Assembly (NCBI RefSeq): GCF_040111675.1
Contig: NZ_CP157794.1
Location: 310,001-374,000 of the forward strand
DNA length: 64,000 nucleotides
Source of the DNA: Salinarimonas sp.
Lineage (GTDB): Bacteria > Pseudomonadota > Alphaproteobacteria > Rhizobiales > Beijerinckiaceae
Direction of reading: 5' to 3'
The notes beneath the pieces were generated by a model, which worked only from the letters and a program-made list of their open reading frames with translations, ran no database searches and had not been told where the DNA came from. Made by a program: the position numbers and the translations under genes. Below are positions 22,373 to 32,377 of the stretch, in pieces. Each line of letters starts with the position of its first letter. The stretch's first letter is position 1.

Positions 22373-23644
22373 ATGGCCACAGAGATCCGCGTACCCACAT
22401 TGGGCGAATCCGTCAGCGAAGCGACCATCGCCCGCTGGTTCAAGAAGCCCGGCGAGGCGGTGAGCGCCGACGAGCCGCTCGTCGAGCTCGAGACCGACAA
22501 GGTCACGCTCGAGGTGAACGCGCCGGCGTCCGGCGTGATCGCCGAGATCGCGCAGGCGGAGGGCGCAACGGTCGAGCCCGGCGGCGTGCTCGGCACGATC
22601 GACGAGGGCGCGTCCGCGGCGGCGGCGCCGGCCAAGAAGGCCGAGAAGGCGCCGGAAAAGGCCGAGGAGAAGCCCGCCGCCAAGGCCGCGGAGCCCGCGG
22701 TGCAGACGCAGGGGTACGGCAACGCGCCCAAGACCGGCCTCTCGACCGAGGATCACGGCCCGGCGGTCGGCCGCCTCGCCCGCGAGAGCGGCGTCGATCC
22801 CGCGCAGGTCGCGGCCTCCGGCAAGGACGGGCGCGTCACCAAGGGCGACATGCTCGCCGCCATCGCGGGCGGGGGCGCGACGGCTCCCACGGCGCCGGCC
22901 CCAGCCCCCGCGCAGATGCGCGCGCCCTCCGCGCCGGACGACGCCTCGCGCGAGGAGCGCGTGCGCATGACGAAGCTGCGCCAGACCATCGCGCGCCGCC
23001 TCAAGGACGCGCAGAACACCGCGGCCATGCTCACGACGTTCAACGACGTCGACATGTCGGCCGTGATGGAGATGCGCAAGACCTACAAGGACGTATTCGA
23101 GAAGAAGCACGGCGTGAAGCTCGGCTTCATGGGCTTCTTCACCAAGGCCTGCGTGCAGGCGCTCAAGGAGCTCCCGGCCGTCAACGCCGAGATCGACGGG
23201 CAGGACATCGTCTACAAGAACTACTACCACGTCGGCATCGCGGTCGGCACCGAGAAGGGCCTCGTCGTGCCGGTGGTGCGCGACGCCGACCAGATGTCGA
23301 TCGCCGAGATCGAGAAGCAGATCGGCGTCTTCGGCAAGAAGGCCCGCGACGGCAAGCTCTCCATCGACGAGATGCAGGGCGGCACCTTCACCATCACCAA
23401 CGGCGGCATCTACGGTTCGCTGATGTCGACGCCGATCCTCAATGCGCCCCAGTCCGGCATCCTCGGCATGCACCGCATCGAGGAGCGCCCCGTGGTGCGC
23501 GGCGGCCAGGTCGTGGTGCGCCCGATGATGTATCTGGCGCTCTCCTACGACCACCGCATCGTCGACGGCAAGGAGGCCGTGACCTTCCTCGTGCGGGTGA
23601 AGGAAGCCCTGGAGGACCCGGCGCGGCTCGTGCTGGATCTGTGA
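22373..23644 (+). CDS. sucB: Dihydrolipoamide succinyltransferase (E2 of 2-oxoglutarate dehydrogenase)
   Basis: A 423-residue core protein of the 2-oxoglutarate dehydrogenase complex. The lipoyl domain has the acceptor lysine K43 in [11 protein letters not shown]. After an Ala/Pro/Lys-rich linker comes the E1/E3-binding domain ([20 protein letters not shown]) and then the catalytic domain, whose [12 protein letters not shown] motif has H394 and D398. One lipoyl domain is standard for this enzyme. It is cotranscribed with sucA and probably lpdA. Confidence 0.98.
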   Translation: MATEIRVPTLGESVSEATIARWFKKPGEAVSADEPLVELETDKVTLEVNAPASGVIAEIAQAEGATVEPGGVLGTIDEGASAAAAPAKKAEKAPEKAEEKPAAKAAEPAVQTQGYGNAPKTGLSTEDHGPAVGRLARESGVDPAQVAASGKDGRVTKGDMLAAIAGGGATAPTAPAPAPAQMRAPSAPDDASREERVRMTKLRQTIARRLKDAQNTAAMLTTFNDVDMSAVMEMRKTYKDVFEKKHGVKLGFMGFFTKACVQALKELPAVNAEIDGQDIVYKNYYHVGIAVGTEKGLVVPVVRDADQMSIAEIEKQIGVFGKKARDGKLSIDEMQGGTFTITNGGIYGSLMSTPILNAPQSGILGMHRIEERPVVRGGQVVVRPMMYLALSYDHRIVDGKEAVTFLVRVKEALEDPARLVLDL

Positions 23645-23671
23645 TCCTCCCCTGATCGCTCTTCACTTTTC

Positions 23672-23695
23672 CGGCGCGCGGACCGCCGCGCGCCG
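23672..23695 (+). promoter_or_regulatory. Intercistronic hairpin sucB-lpdA
   Basis: A perfect ten-base-pair stem (CGGCGCGCGG and CCGCGCGCCG) with a four-base loop lies 27 bases after the sucB stop and 23 bases before lpdA, with a short T4 run before it rather than after it. Confidence 0.45.
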
Positions 23696-23718
23696 CCCAT
23701 GAATTCGAGGCTCGCTGC

Positions 23719-25122
23719 ATGTCCACCTACGATCTCGTCATCATCGGTACCGGCCCGGGCGGATACGTCTGCGCCATTCGCGCGGCGCAGCTCGGGCTGA
23801 AGACCGCCGTCGTCGAGAAGCGCAAGGCGCATGGCGGCACCTGCCTCAACGTGGGCTGCATCCCCTCGAAGGCGCTGCTGCACGCCTCGCATCTGTTCGA
23901 GGAGGCCGCCCACCATTTCGACGCCTTCGGCATCGGGGTGGGCGAGCCCAAGCTCGACCTGAAGAAGATGCTCTCCTTCAAGGACCAGGCGATCGAGGGC
24001 AACACCAAGGGCGTCGAGTTCCTGCTCAAGAAGAACAAGATCGACGCCCACCACGGGGCGGGCCGCATCGTCGCGCCGGGCAAGGTCGAGGTGACCGCCG
24101 AGGACGGCGCGACGACCACGCTCGAGACGAAGAACATCGTCATCGCCACGGGCTCGGAGGTGACCGCGCTGCCGGGCGTCGCGATCGACGAGAAGCGCAT
24201 CGTCTCCTCCACGGGCGCGCTCGATCTGGAGACGGTCCCGGAGCACCTCGTGCTGATCGGCGGCGGCGTGATCGGGCTCGAGCTCGGATCGGTCTGGCGG
24301 CGGCTCGGCGCCAAGGTGACCGTGATCGAGTATCTCGACCGCATCCTCGCCGGCATCGACGCCGACACGGCGAAGCAGTTCCAGAAGATCCTCACCAAGC
24401 AGGGCATGACCTTCAAGCTGTCGTCCAAGGTCACCGAGGCGACCGCGACGGACGCGGGCGTGACGCTGAAGGTCGAGCCGGCCAAGGGCGGGGAGGCCGA
24501 GACCATCGAGGCCGACGTCGTGCTCGTGGCGGTCGGCCGGCGGCCCTACACGGACGGGCTCGGGCTGGACGAGGTCGGCGTCGCCAGGGACGACAAGGGC
24601 CGCGTCGTCACCGACGGGCACTTCGCCACCAACGTCGCGGGCATCTACGCCATCGGCGACGTGATCACGGGCCCGATGCTCGCCCACAAGGCCGAGGACG
24701 AGGGCGTTGCGCTGGCCGAACTCCTCGCCGGCAAGGGCGGGCACGTGAATTACGGCGTGATCCCCAACGTGGTCTACACCTATCCGGAGGTCGCCGCCGT
24801 CGGCGCGACGGAGGAGGACCTGAAGGCGCAGGGCATCCCCTACAACGTCGGCAAGTTCCCCTTCACGGCCAACGGCCGCGCCAAGGCGAACCTGATGACC
24901 GACGGCTTCGTCAAGGTCCTCGCCCATGCCGAGACCGACCGCGTGCTCGGCGCCCACATCGTCGGCCCCGAGGCCGGCAACCTCATCCACGAGATCGCGG
25001 TGGCGATGGAGTTCGGCGCCTCCTCCGAGGACGTGGCGCGCACCTGCCACGCCCACCCGACTCTGGCCGAGGCGGTGAAGGAAGCCGCGCTGGCGGTGGA
25101 GAAGCGCGCGCTGCACATGTGA
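23719..25122 (+). CDS. lpdA: Dihydrolipoyl dehydrogenase (E3)
   Basis: A 467-residue FAD-dependent disulfide oxidoreductase that reoxidises the lipoyl group of E2 and passes electrons to NAD. The FAD-binding [17 protein letters not shown] motif is N-terminal, and the redox-active disulfide cysteines are C42 and C47 in [17 protein letters not shown]. The second dinucleotide motif is [14 protein letters not shown], and the His-Glu catalytic pair lies in [15 protein letters not shown]. As the last gene of the mdh-suc cluster it is followed by a strong terminator. Confidence 0.98.
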   Translation: MSTYDLVIIGTGPGGYVCAIRAAQLGLKTAVVEKRKAHGGTCLNVGCIPSKALLHASHLFEEAAHHFDAFGIGVGEPKLDLKKMLSFKDQAIEGNTKGVEFLLKKNKIDAHHGAGRIVAPGKVEVTAEDGATTTLETKNIVIATGSEVTALPGVAIDEKRIVSSTGALDLETVPEHLVLIGGGVIGLELGSVWRRLGAKVTVIEYLDRILAGIDADTAKQFQKILTKQGMTFKLSSKVTEATATDAGVTLKVEPAKGGEAETIEADVVLVAVGRRPYTDGLGLDEVGVARDDKGRVVTDGHFATNVAGIYAIGDVITGPMLAHKAEDEGVALAELLAGKGGHVNYGVIPNVVYTYPEVAAVGATEEDLKAQGIPYNVGKFPFTANGRAKANLMTDGFVKVLAHAETDRVLGAHIVGPEAGNLIHEIAVAMEFGASSEDVARTCHAHPTLAEAVKEAALAVEKRALHM

Positions 25123-25149
25123 GGGCGCCGCCCACCGTGGACGAACGGA

Positions 25150-25190
25150 AAAGCCCCGGGCCGCGCCGCGACCCGGGGCTTTCTCTTTTC
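25150..25190 (+). terminator. Intrinsic terminator of the mdh-suc-lpd cluster
   Basis: An 11-base-pair perfect stem (AAAGCCCCGGG and CCCGGGGCTTT) with an 11-base loop is followed by TTCTCTTTT. It is 27 bases after lpdA and 25 bases from the end of the convergent lipoprotein gene, whose transcription it could also end because of the A-run on the other side. Confidence 0.9.
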
Positions 25191-25214
25191 AGGTGTAACG
25201 CGCTGCGGGCGGCC

Positions 25215-25841
25215 TCAGCGGGCCAGCGCCACCGGCGCGCCGGAGCGGGACAGGACGCCCTGCATCGCGCCCGGCGAGGCGCGCAGGCGTGCGGCCACGG
25301 CGCCGCCCTGGCGATAGAGGTAGATCTCGTCGTTGCGCAGGTCCCAGGCCGAGATGCGGCTGAGGTCCTCGTTCGCGCAGCCCGAGGTCGAGGCGCGGTA
25401 GAGGTCGAGCGAGGGCGAGGAGGAGAGCGTCACGCGGCAGGAGCCGCCGCCGGGCTCGCTGGCGCGCCAGGTGCCCACGAAGGTCGTGCGGGACACGCGC
25501 GGCTGCGCCGGCGCCGGGGCGGGGATGGCGGCCACCTGCGGCGAGGACGGCACGTCGGAGACGATCTGGTCCGACTGCGTGAGCCCGTCGCCGAGGACGC
25601 CCGTGCCGGGCGGCGGGGCGAGCGGCTCGGCCTCGACCACGCCGGCCGGAGCCGCGATGCCGGGCTCGAGCGGCGTCGTGGTGATGACGCCGGGCGAGGT
25701 CGCGACGACCGGGCGCTGCGGCCCGCCGAACCGGGCGGACTGGCAGGCGCCGAGCGCGAGGACGGTCGCCGCGAGCACGGTGAGGCGCAGGGCGCGGCGG
25801 GAAGTCTGGCCGAGGGCGGGGCGGGGCGTCATGGCGTCCAT
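25215..25841 (-). CDS. AprI/Inh-family metalloprotease inhibitor-like lipoprotein
   Basis: A 208-residue secreted protein. A hydrophobic signal segment ends with the lipobox LALGACQS, so it is predicted to be an outer-membrane or periplasmic lipoprotein. A proline/alanine-rich linker follows. The C-terminal 95 residues (TFVGTWRASEPGGGSCRVTL, then ASTSGCANEDLSRISAWDLR) form a beta-barrel domain with two cysteines, like the AprI/Inh inhibitors of secreted serralysin-type metalloproteases. No protease gene is nearby, so the domain may have another role. I chose the ATG at 25841; ATG at 25832 would also keep the signal. Confidence 0.8.
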   Translation of the reverse strand: MDAMTPRPALGQTSRRALRLTVLAATVLALGACQSARFGGPQRPVVATSPGVITTTPLEPGIAAPAGVVEAEPLAPPPGTGVLGDGLTQSDQIVSDVPSSPQVAAIPAPAPAQPRVSRTTFVGTWRASEPGGGSCRVTLSSSPSLDLYRASTSGCANEDLSRISAWDLRNDEIYLYRQGGAVAARLRASPGAMQGVLSRSGAPVALAR

Positions 25842-25976
25842 CCGGGTCTCATCCGTCTCGTGAGCGTTCCGGCGACGGGGCCGGCGCATCGGCGGGTACG
25901 GCTCGCGCCGCATCCGAGGTAACTCGTCCTAGCCGATCGTGGTTGAAATAGGGTGAAGCAGGCCTGAACGCTCCTG

Positions 25977-26021
25977 AAAAACGAGCGCCGCCGCACGGGG
26001 TTCACCCGGCGGCGGCGTTTT
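25977..26021 (-). terminator. Terminator of the sdhCDAB operon
   Basis: An eight-base-pair GC stem (CGCCGCCG and CGGCGGCG) is followed on the minus strand by CTCGTTTTT. It sits about 55 bases after the sdhB stop; TTTT also follows it on the plus strand. Confidence 0.75.
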
Positions 26022-26075
26022 CGGAACGGGTGTGGCGCGCGCGCCGCAGGCGCGGCGGTCCCCGCAGGCGGGCCC

Positions 26076-26858
26076 TCACACGTGGCGGGTCACCATCATC
26101 TTCTTGATCTCGGCGATCGCCTTGGCCGGGTTGAGGCCCTTCGGGCAGGCGTTGGCGCAGTTCATGATGGTGTGGCAGCGGTAGAGCTTGAACGGATCCT
26201 CGAGCTTGTCGAGCCGCTCGCCGGTCATCTCGTCGCGCGAATCGGCCAGCCAGCGGTAGGCGTGCAGCAGCGCGGCGGGGCCGAGGAAGCGGTCGCCGTT
26301 CCACCAATAGGAGGGGCACGCCGTGGTGCAGCAGGCGCACAGGATGCACTCGTAGAGCCCGTCGAGCTCGACGCGGTCCTCCGGCGTCTGCCGCCACTCG
26401 TGCTCCGGCGCCGGCGTCTGCGTCTGCAGCCAGGGCTCCACCGAGGCGTGCTGGGCGAAGAACTGCGTCAGGTCGGGGACGAGGTCCTTGAGCACCGGCA
26501 TGTGCGGCAGAGGATAGATCTTCACCGCCCCCGAGCCGCACTCGTCGATGCCGCGCGTGCAGGCGATGGTGTTCTGCCCCTGGATGTTCATGGCGCACGA
26601 GCCGCAGATGCCCTCGCGGCAGGAGCGCCGGAAGGTCAGCGTCGGGTCGACCTTGTTCTTGATCCAGATGAGGGCGTCGAGCACCATCGGCCCGCAATCC
26701 TCGCGATCGACGTAGTAGGTGTCGATGCGCGGATTCTCGGTCTCGTCGGGGTTCCAGCGGTAGATCCGGAACTCCTGCAGCCGCTTCCCGTCGACGGGCT
26801 TCGGCCAGACCTTGCCCTCGCGATACTGGGAGTTCTTGGGGAGCTTGAATTCAGCCAT
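26076..26858 (-). CDS. sdhB: Succinate dehydrogenase iron-sulfur subunit
   Basis: A 260-residue subunit carrying three iron-sulfur clusters that move electrons from FAD to ubiquinone. The 2Fe-2S ligands are in [19 protein letters not shown] with a further Cys in ACTRGI. The 4Fe-4S and 3Fe-4S ligands are in [19 protein letters not shown] and in [19 protein letters not shown]. It is 12 bases after sdhA and is the last gene of sdhCDAB. Cytoplasmic face of the inner membrane. Confidence 0.98.
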   Translation of the reverse strand: MAEFKLPKNSQYREGKVWPKPVDGKRLQEFRIYRWNPDETENPRIDTYYVDREDCGPMVLDALIWIKNKVDPTLTFRRSCREGICGSCAMNIQGQNTIACTRGIDECGSGAVKIYPLPHMPVLKDLVPDLTQFFAQHASVEPWLQTQTPAPEHEWRQTPEDRVELDGLYECILCACCTTACPSYWWNGDRFLGPAALLHAYRWLADSRDEMTGERLDKLEDPFKLYRCHTIMNCANACPKGLNPAKAIAEIKKMMVTRHV

Positions 26859-26870
26859 CTGTACGCGTCC

Positions 26871-28712
26871 TCAGTACACCCGCGCCTTCGGCGCGATGTA
26901 CTCGATCTCGTTCGAGAGCGTGTAGGTGTGGACCGGGCGATAGTCGATCGTGACCTCGCCCTTGCCCTCGTCGCACCAGGCGAGGGTGTGCTTCATCCAC
27001 TCCTTGTCGTCGCGCTCGGGGAAGTCCTCGCGGGCGTGCGCCCCGCGCGACTCGGTGCGGTTCGCGGCCGATTCCATGGTCACCACGGCCTGGGTGATCA
27101 GGTTGTCGAACTCGAGCGTCTCGATCAGGTCGGTGTTGAAGATCAGCGAGCGGTCCTTGGTGGAGATGTCCGTGATCCCGCCCCAGACCTCGTGGATCAG
27201 CGTCTTGCCCTCGTTCAGCACCTCGCCGGTGCGGAAGACCGCGCAATTGTTCTGCATGGTCTTCTGCATCGAGAGCCGCAGATCGGCGGTGGGCGTCGCG
27301 CCGTTGGCGTTGCGGAAGCGGTCGAGGCGCGCGAGCGACTTGTCGGCAGAGCCCGCCGGCAACGGCGCCTGGCTCTCGCCGGGCTTGACGATCTCGGCGC
27401 AGCGCAGGCCCGCCGCGCGGCCGAAGACCACGAGGTCGATCAGCGAGTTCGAGCCGAGCCGGTTGGCGCCGTGGACCGAGACGCAGGCCGCCTCGCCGAT
27501 GGCCATCAGGCCGGGCACCACCGCGTCCGGATCGCCGCCCTTCTTGGTGAGGACCTCGCCGTAGAAGTTCGTCGGGATGCCGCCCATGTTGTAATGCACG
27601 GTCGGCAGGACCGGGATCGGCTCCTTCGTCACGTCGACGCCGGCGAAGATCTTGGCGCTCTCCGAGATGCCCGGCAGGCGCTGATGGAGGATCTTCGGGT
27701 CGAGATGGTCGAGGTGGAGATAGATGTGGTCCGCGTCCTTGCCGACGCCGCGGCCGCCGCGGATCTCCATCGTCATGGCGCGCGAGACGACGTCGCGCGA
27801 GGCGAGATCCTTCGCGGAGGGGGCGTAGCGCTCCATGAAGCGCTCGCCCTCGGAATTGGTGAGGTACCCGCCCTCGCCGCGCGCGCCCTCGGTGATGAGG
27901 CAGCCCGCGCCGTAGATGCCCGTCGGGTGGAACTGCACGAATTCCATGTCCTGCAGCGGCAGGCCGGCGCGCAGCACCATGGCGTTGCCGTCGCCGGTGC
28001 AGGTGTGGGCGGACGTCGCCGAGAAATAGGCGCGGCCGTACCCGCCGGTGGCGAGGATCACCATCTGCGCGCGGAAGCGATGGATCGTCCCCGTCGTCAT
28101 GTCGAGGGCGACGATGCCGCGGCAGCGACCCTCCTCGTCCATGATCAGGTCAATGGCGAAGAACTCGATGAAGAAGTTCGTGTCGTTCTTCAGCGCCGCG
28201 CCGTAGAGCGTGTGCAGGATGGCGTGGCCGGTGCGGTCGGCGGCCGCGCAGGTGCGCTGGGCGGTGCCCTCGCCGTAGCGCGTGGTCATGCCGCCGAACG
28301 GGCGCTGGTAGATCTTGCCGCTATCGGTGCGCGAGAAGGGCACGCCCCAGTGCTCGAGCTCGTAGACGGCGGCGGGCGCGTGGCGGCAGAGATACTCGAT
28401 GGCGTCCTGGTCGCCGAGCCAGTCCGACCCCTTCACGGTGTCGTACATGTGCCAGCGCCAGTCGTCCTCGCCCATGTTGCCGAGCGCGGCCGAGATGCCG
28501 CCCTGCGCCGCGACGGTGTGGGAGCGCGTCGGGAAGACCTTGGTCACGCAGGCCGTGCGCAGGCCCGCCTGCGAGCAGCCGACCGTCGCGCGCAGGCCCG
28601 CGCCGCCGGCGCCGACGACCACGACGTCGAAGGTGTGGTCCGTGATCGGGTAGGCCGCGCCGTTGACGGACGGGGCGGCGCCGTTGGCCGCGGGGGAAGC
28701 GTCGTTCGCCAT
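26871..28712 (-). CDS. sdhA: Succinate dehydrogenase flavoprotein subunit
   Basis: A 613-residue catalytic subunit oxidising succinate to fumarate. The FAD-binding [20 protein letters not shown] motif is near residue 31, and the covalent FAD histidine is in [18 protein letters not shown]. The active-site region [20 protein letters not shown] and [19 protein letters not shown] are fully conserved. The N-terminal extension ([19 protein letters not shown]) is longer than usual by about 15 residues but low in complexity. It follows sdhD by 16 bases. Confidence 0.98.
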   Translation of the reverse strand: MANDASPAANGAAPSVNGAAYPITDHTFDVVVVGAGGAGLRATVGCSQAGLRTACVTKVFPTRSHTVAAQGGISAALGNMGEDDWRWHMYDTVKGSDWLGDQDAIEYLCRHAPAAVYELEHWGVPFSRTDSGKIYQRPFGGMTTRYGEGTAQRTCAAADRTGHAILHTLYGAALKNDTNFFIEFFAIDLIMDEEGRCRGIVALDMTTGTIHRFRAQMVILATGGYGRAYFSATSAHTCTGDGNAMVLRAGLPLQDMEFVQFHPTGIYGAGCLITEGARGEGGYLTNSEGERFMERYAPSAKDLASRDVVSRAMTMEIRGGRGVGKDADHIYLHLDHLDPKILHQRLPGISESAKIFAGVDVTKEPIPVLPTVHYNMGGIPTNFYGEVLTKKGGDPDAVVPGLMAIGEAACVSVHGANRLGSNSLIDLVVFGRAAGLRCAEIVKPGESQAPLPAGSADKSLARLDRFRNANGATPTADLRLSMQKTMQNNCAVFRTGEVLNEGKTLIHEVWGGITDISTKDRSLIFNTDLIETLEFDNLITQAVVTMESAANRTESRGAHAREDFPERDDKEWMKHTLAWCDEGKGEVTIDYRPVHTYTLSNEIEYIAPKARVY

Positions 28713-28728
28713 TGTGTCACATACTCCC

Positions 28729-29127
28729 TCAGAGCAAGGGGCCGAAGCCGACCTTCAGGATCGCGAAGAGGCTGGCCGCGCCGATGGCGATCGCGAAGAA
28801 GGTGTTCGCGATCACGGCGGCGATCTTCGCGCCCTTGCCGTGTACGTAGTCCTCGATGACGATCTGCATGCCGAGCCGCATGTGGACCGTGATGCTGATC
28901 ACGAAGAGCGCGAGCAGGATCGCGACAAGGGGGTGCGACACGATCGCGACCGCCTCCGCGTAGGGCCGCCCGGCGACCAGCGCCACGATCACCACGAAGG
29001 GGAAGACGAGCAGCAGGTTCGACACCGCCGTGATGCGGTGATGCCAGAAATGATCGGTGCCCGCCCCGGCGGCGCCGAGCCCCTTGGCGCGGGCGAGCGG
29101 GGTGCGGATGGAGTTCCTGGTGGCCAT
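28729..29127 (-). CDS. sdhD: Succinate dehydrogenase membrane anchor subunit SdhD
   Basis: A 132-residue hydrophobic protein with three predicted membrane helices (about 35-55, 65-85 and 104-128). The histidine in [20 protein letters not shown] is the expected heme b ligand region. It forms the quinone-reducing membrane anchor with SdhC, 12 bases upstream. Confidence 0.93.
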   Translation of the reverse strand: MATRNSIRTPLARAKGLGAAGAGTDHFWHHRITAVSNLLLVFPFVVIVALVAGRPYAEAVAIVSHPLVAILLALFVISITVHMRLGMQIVIEDYVHGKGAKIAAVIANTFFAIAIGAASLFAILKVGFGPLL

Positions 29128-29139
29128 GTCGGGGCTCCC

Positions 29140-29547
29140 TCAGCGCGCGATGAGCGCCACGATCCAGATGACGAGGGTCAGGGAGACCGACCCGACGAGG
29201 GTGAGCTTCGCGAGCAGGAAGCGCTGCGAGGGCTCGAAGCCCTTGCCGAAATCCCAGACGAAGTGGCGCACGCCGCCGAGCATGTGATGCATCAGCGCCC
29301 AGGTGTAGGCGAACAGGATCAGGTAGCCGAGCCAGGACCCGAAGAACCAGGCCGCGGTTTCGTAGGCCTGGGGCCCAGCCGCCAGGGCGAGCAGCCAGAA
29401 GGCGAGGAAGACCGTCCCGACATAGAGAACGATCGCGGTCGCACGGTGGAAGATGGACATCGCCATCGTCCAGGTCCAGCGATAGATCTGCAGGTGCGGC
29501 GACAAAGGCCGCTTGGATTCGGCTCGCGCCGTATCGGCTCCCGCCAT
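29140..29547 (-). CDS. sdhC: Succinate dehydrogenase cytochrome b556 subunit SdhC
   Basis: A 135-residue membrane subunit starting MAGADTARAESKRPLSPHLQ. The SPHLQIYRWTWTMAMSIFHR signature and the heme-binding HHMLGGVRHFVWDFGKG segment identify it. Three transmembrane helices are predicted. I chose the ATG at 29547 because GAGGAG stands seven bases upstream; an earlier in-frame start lacks such support. It is the first gene of the operon. The 200-base upstream region is AT-richer and should hold the promoter. Confidence 0.95.
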   Translation of the reverse strand: MAGADTARAESKRPLSPHLQIYRWTWTMAMSIFHRATAIVLYVGTVFLAFWLLALAAGPQAYETAAWFFGSWLGYLILFAYTWALMHHMLGGVRHFVWDFGKGFEPSQRFLLAKLTLVGSVSLTLVIWIVALIAR

Positions 29548-29749
29548 CGGGCAACTCCTCACGCCTGCGGCGTCGTGCCGCAAAAATGACACAGGCTCGG
29601 GAGCGTAACTAACCAATGCCTCCCCCGACGACAATGCGGCATCGGGTCGGTCGTGTTACAGGTTGGAAATTTTGTAAACGGGATTGGACGAAGGTCGTAA
29701 GGGTTTCGCCGCGGAGCGTTTTTCGGCGCCGCCCGGCCTCGGACCCGGT

Positions 29750-30028
29750 TCAGCCGCGGGGTGCGCGACCCCACGTTTCGAAAAGGTAGAAGCCGTTCCA
29801 TTGAGACAATTGCCCGGCCGCGCGCGCGTCGAATCCGTCCGGCGGCCTCTCGCCGCCGCCGATGCGGCCCGCGAACTCCCAGGCGCCGTCCGTGATGAAG
29901 CCGGGCACGATCCGCTCCTCGGGCACGGCGCAGCGCAGCTCGGCCGCGTCCTTGCGCCGAAACACGTTCCAGGTCCGGCCCTGCCCGTCGAAGGGCGCTC
30001 TGCGCGCTGGCGCGACGACGTCGATCAC
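29750..30028 (-). CDS. Small hypothetical protein
   Basis: A 92-residue protein with no recognised domain. It contains two tryptophan-rich pieces (RTWNVFRRKDAAELRCAVPE and GFITDGAWEFAGR) and ends with WNGFYLFETWGRAPRG. I chose the GTG at 30028 because a strong GAGGAGG lies eight bases before it; an upstream in-frame start at 30082 has no such site. The gene ends about 200 bases from the sdhC start and shares its orientation. It is probably cytoplasmic. Function unknown. Confidence 0.55.
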   Translation of the reverse strand: MIDVVAPARRAPFDGQGRTWNVFRRKDAAELRCAVPEERIVPGFITDGAWEFAGRIGGGERPPDGFDARAAGQLSQWNGFYLFETWGRAPRG

Positions 30029-30306
30029 GTTCGGGGCCTCCTCGCCGTGGGGCGTGCGATGTGATGCGGGTCGGACCGCCACCCGGACCCGCGCGATCTT
30101 CTTCTAATCTCGCATGGCGGCGTTTGGATGACGCGCGGAGCGCATCGGAGATCCGGAAGAGGCGCGGGCGCGACGGCCCGTCGCAGGGTCAGCGGCCAAG
30201 CTGACCCATTGCCGCCAAACTGCCGGGCCAAGTCTCGCAGCGTAGTCCCGCAGGGTCGGGAGGCCGTCGGCGCCGCATCGCGGCGCGGGTTCAGTCGAGG
30301 GGCAGC

Positions 30307-31572
30307 ATGACGCAGTCGAACACGGCGCCGGCGGGCGCCGCGAACCGTCGGTCGCGCGCCGACGGAACGGGAGCGTGCGCGCCGATAGCGGCGCGCCGGC
30401 GATGCATCCGCGGCGGGGTCCGCCTCGCTGCGGCGCTCGCGCTCGGGATCGCGGCCAACAGCGTCGTCGCGGACGGCGCTCTCGCGCCGGCGTCCGCCGA
30501 GGCGCGCGCATACACGTTCGGCGTTCCGGCCTTCGCGCCGGCGCTCACCGCGCGGGCGACCGCGGACGTGCTGGCAACGCGCTTCGGCGGGTCCGAGGTC
30601 CGGGACACGCTGACGCAGCTGCTCGCCGCGGCGCCTGCCGCGCCCGGCCGGATCACCGCGCTCGCGGACGCGGCGCACGCCGCGCTCGAGCGCGAGACGC
30701 GGACGGTGCGCTTCGGCGCGATGCGCGTCGAGCGCTGGATCGTCACCGCCGTCACCGCGGCGGCGACGCAGACCGGCGGCGATCCGGTCTTCATGCTCGC
30801 TCTCGCCGACAAGGAATCGAGCCTGCGTCCGAGCGTCGGCGCCAGCACCTCCTCGGCGGAAGGGCTCTACCAGTTCATCGAGCAGACCTGGCTCGAGGTC
30901 GTCTCCAGCTTCGGCGAGAAGCACGGCCTCGCGGAGGAGGCGGCGGACATCGTCCAGAACGCGGACGGGCGCTACGTCGTCGAGGACCCCGCTCGCCGCG
31001 AGGAGATCCTCGCGCTGCGGCGCGAGCCGCTGATCGCCGGCCTGATGGCGGGCGAGATGCTCGCCCGCGACCGCGCCCGGATCGAGGAGGATCTCGGCCG
31101 CAAGCTCGCGCCGCACGAGGTCTATCTCGCGCACTTCCTCGGGCGAGGCGGCGCGACGCGCTTCCTCGTCTTCAAGGACGGCTATCCCGACGCGCCCGCC
31201 TCCGCGGAATTCGAGGCGGCCGCACGGGCCAACCGCGCCATCTTCTACGAAGGGGGCGCCCGCCCGCGCAGCTACGCCGAGGTCGACGCCCTGTTCGCCG
31301 AGGTGATCGGCGAGCGGGTCGACCGCTACGCGTCGGTCGATCCCTGGGCGGAGGCGCCGCGCGCGCGCCGCCTCGCGCGGCTTCTGTCCCACGAGACCGC
31401 GTACTACGCCTCGCTCAAGGGCGACCAGATGGAGATGGTCTCGCCGGAGGAAGAGGCCGACGGGGCCGACGAGTCCGCGGAGGCGCTCGCCTACCTGCCC
31501 GTGAAGGGCGAGGGCGACGCGCGCGTGCCGCTGCCTCCGCGCCGCACCCTGACGGTGGCGAGCGGCCGCTGA
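30307..31572 (+). CDS. Lytic transglycosylase (SLT-domain) protein
   Basis: A 421-residue predicted exported protein. Residues 30-60 form a hydrophobic stretch preceded by basic residues, consistent with a signal sequence. The transglycosylase domain starts near residue 155 with the catalytic glutamate in MLALADKESSLRPSVGAST, followed by SSAEGLYQFIEQTWLEVV and a later VYLAHFLGRGGATRFLVF. Such enzymes cleave peptidoglycan glycan strands to leave 1,6-anhydro ends. The C-terminal 120 residues are not recognised. GAGGGG lies just before the ATG. The gene stands alone. Confidence 0.85.
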   Translation: MTQSNTAPAGAANRRSRADGTGACAPIAARRRCIRGGVRLAAALALGIAANSVVADGALAPASAEARAYTFGVPAFAPALTARATADVLATRFGGSEVRDTLTQLLAAAPAAPGRITALADAAHAALERETRTVRFGAMRVERWIVTAVTAAATQTGGDPVFMLALADKESSLRPSVGASTSSAEGLYQFIEQTWLEVVSSFGEKHGLAEEAADIVQNADGRYVVEDPARREEILALRREPLIAGLMAGEMLARDRARIEEDLGRKLAPHEVYLAHFLGRGGATRFLVFKDGYPDAPASAEFEAAARANRAIFYEGGARPRSYAEVDALFAEVIGERVDRYASVDPWAEAPRARRLARLLSHETAYYASLKGDQMEMVSPEEEADGADESAEALAYLPVKGEGDARVPLPPRRTLTVASGR

Positions 31573-31665
31573 GATCGGGCCGGCGCGTTGATCCAGATCA
31601 GCGCGCCGCGCCGCATCGCGGGCCTAGCGTTCCCTAGCGTCGTCCACCGCAGGGATAGCTCGTCC

Positions 31666-32229
31666 GTGATCGCCGTCTCCGACACACCCGCCCCGCGGCT
31701 CGAACGCCGCGTCGCGCCGACCGGCATCGAGCGCGCCTTTCCGCCCGGGGCGCTGATCGTCACCAAGACCGACCTGAAGGGCCGGATCACCTACGCCAAC
31801 CCGACCTTCCTGCGCATGGCGGCGCTGAGCGAATCGCAGGCGCTCGGCGCGCCGCATTCGATCATCCGCCATCCCGACATGCCGCGCGCGGTCTTCGCCC
31901 ATCTGTGGGAGGAGATCGAGGCCGGGCGCGAGGTCTTCGCGGTGGTGAACAACCTCGCCGCCGACGGGGCGCATTACTGGGTCCTCGCCCACGTCACGCC
32001 GAGCCGCGACGCCTCCGGGCGCATCCTCGGCTACCATTCGAATCGCCGCCCGGTCCCGGCCGGCGCCCGCGCCGCGGTCGAGCCGCTCTATGCCGAGCTG
32101 CGCGCCATCGAGCGCGCGCATCCGAGCCGCCGCGCCGGGCTCGCCGCGTCCCGCGCCGCCCTCGCGACGAGACTCGCCGAGATGGGCACCACCTACGGCG
32201 CTCTGATGGCCGCGCTCGCCCGCCCCTGA
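31666..32229 (+). CDS. PAS-domain protein (Aer-like sensor fragment)
   Basis: A 187-residue protein that is essentially one PAS domain. The core TKTDLKGRITYANPTFLRMA, then SIIRHPDMPRAVFAHLW and YWVLAHVTPSRDASGRILGY, strongly resembles the PAS domain of aerotaxis and chemotaxis receptors. There is no membrane segment, HAMP or methyl-accepting region, so it would have to work with a separate output partner. The start is a GTG with AGGGA 12 bases upstream; an ATG at 31588 is also open but less coding-like. Confidence 0.75.
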   Translation: MIAVSDTPAPRLERRVAPTGIERAFPPGALIVTKTDLKGRITYANPTFLRMAALSESQALGAPHSIIRHPDMPRAVFAHLWEEIEAGREVFAVVNNLAADGAHYWVLAHVTPSRDASGRILGYHSNRRPVPAGARAAVEPLYAELRAIERAHPSRRAGLAASRAALATRLAEMGTTYGALMAALARP

Positions 32230-32377
32230 GCGCGGCGACGCGGCGTCGCACGCCCGTCACCGAACCATGCGTGCTTTGCCGCGCTTGGAAAGAAGCGTGT
32301 CGCGCGCCACCCTGCCGCCCGTCCGCCGTCCCGATCCCGTCGTCGTCCGTCCGCCCGATCCGAGGAAGAGAGAGACC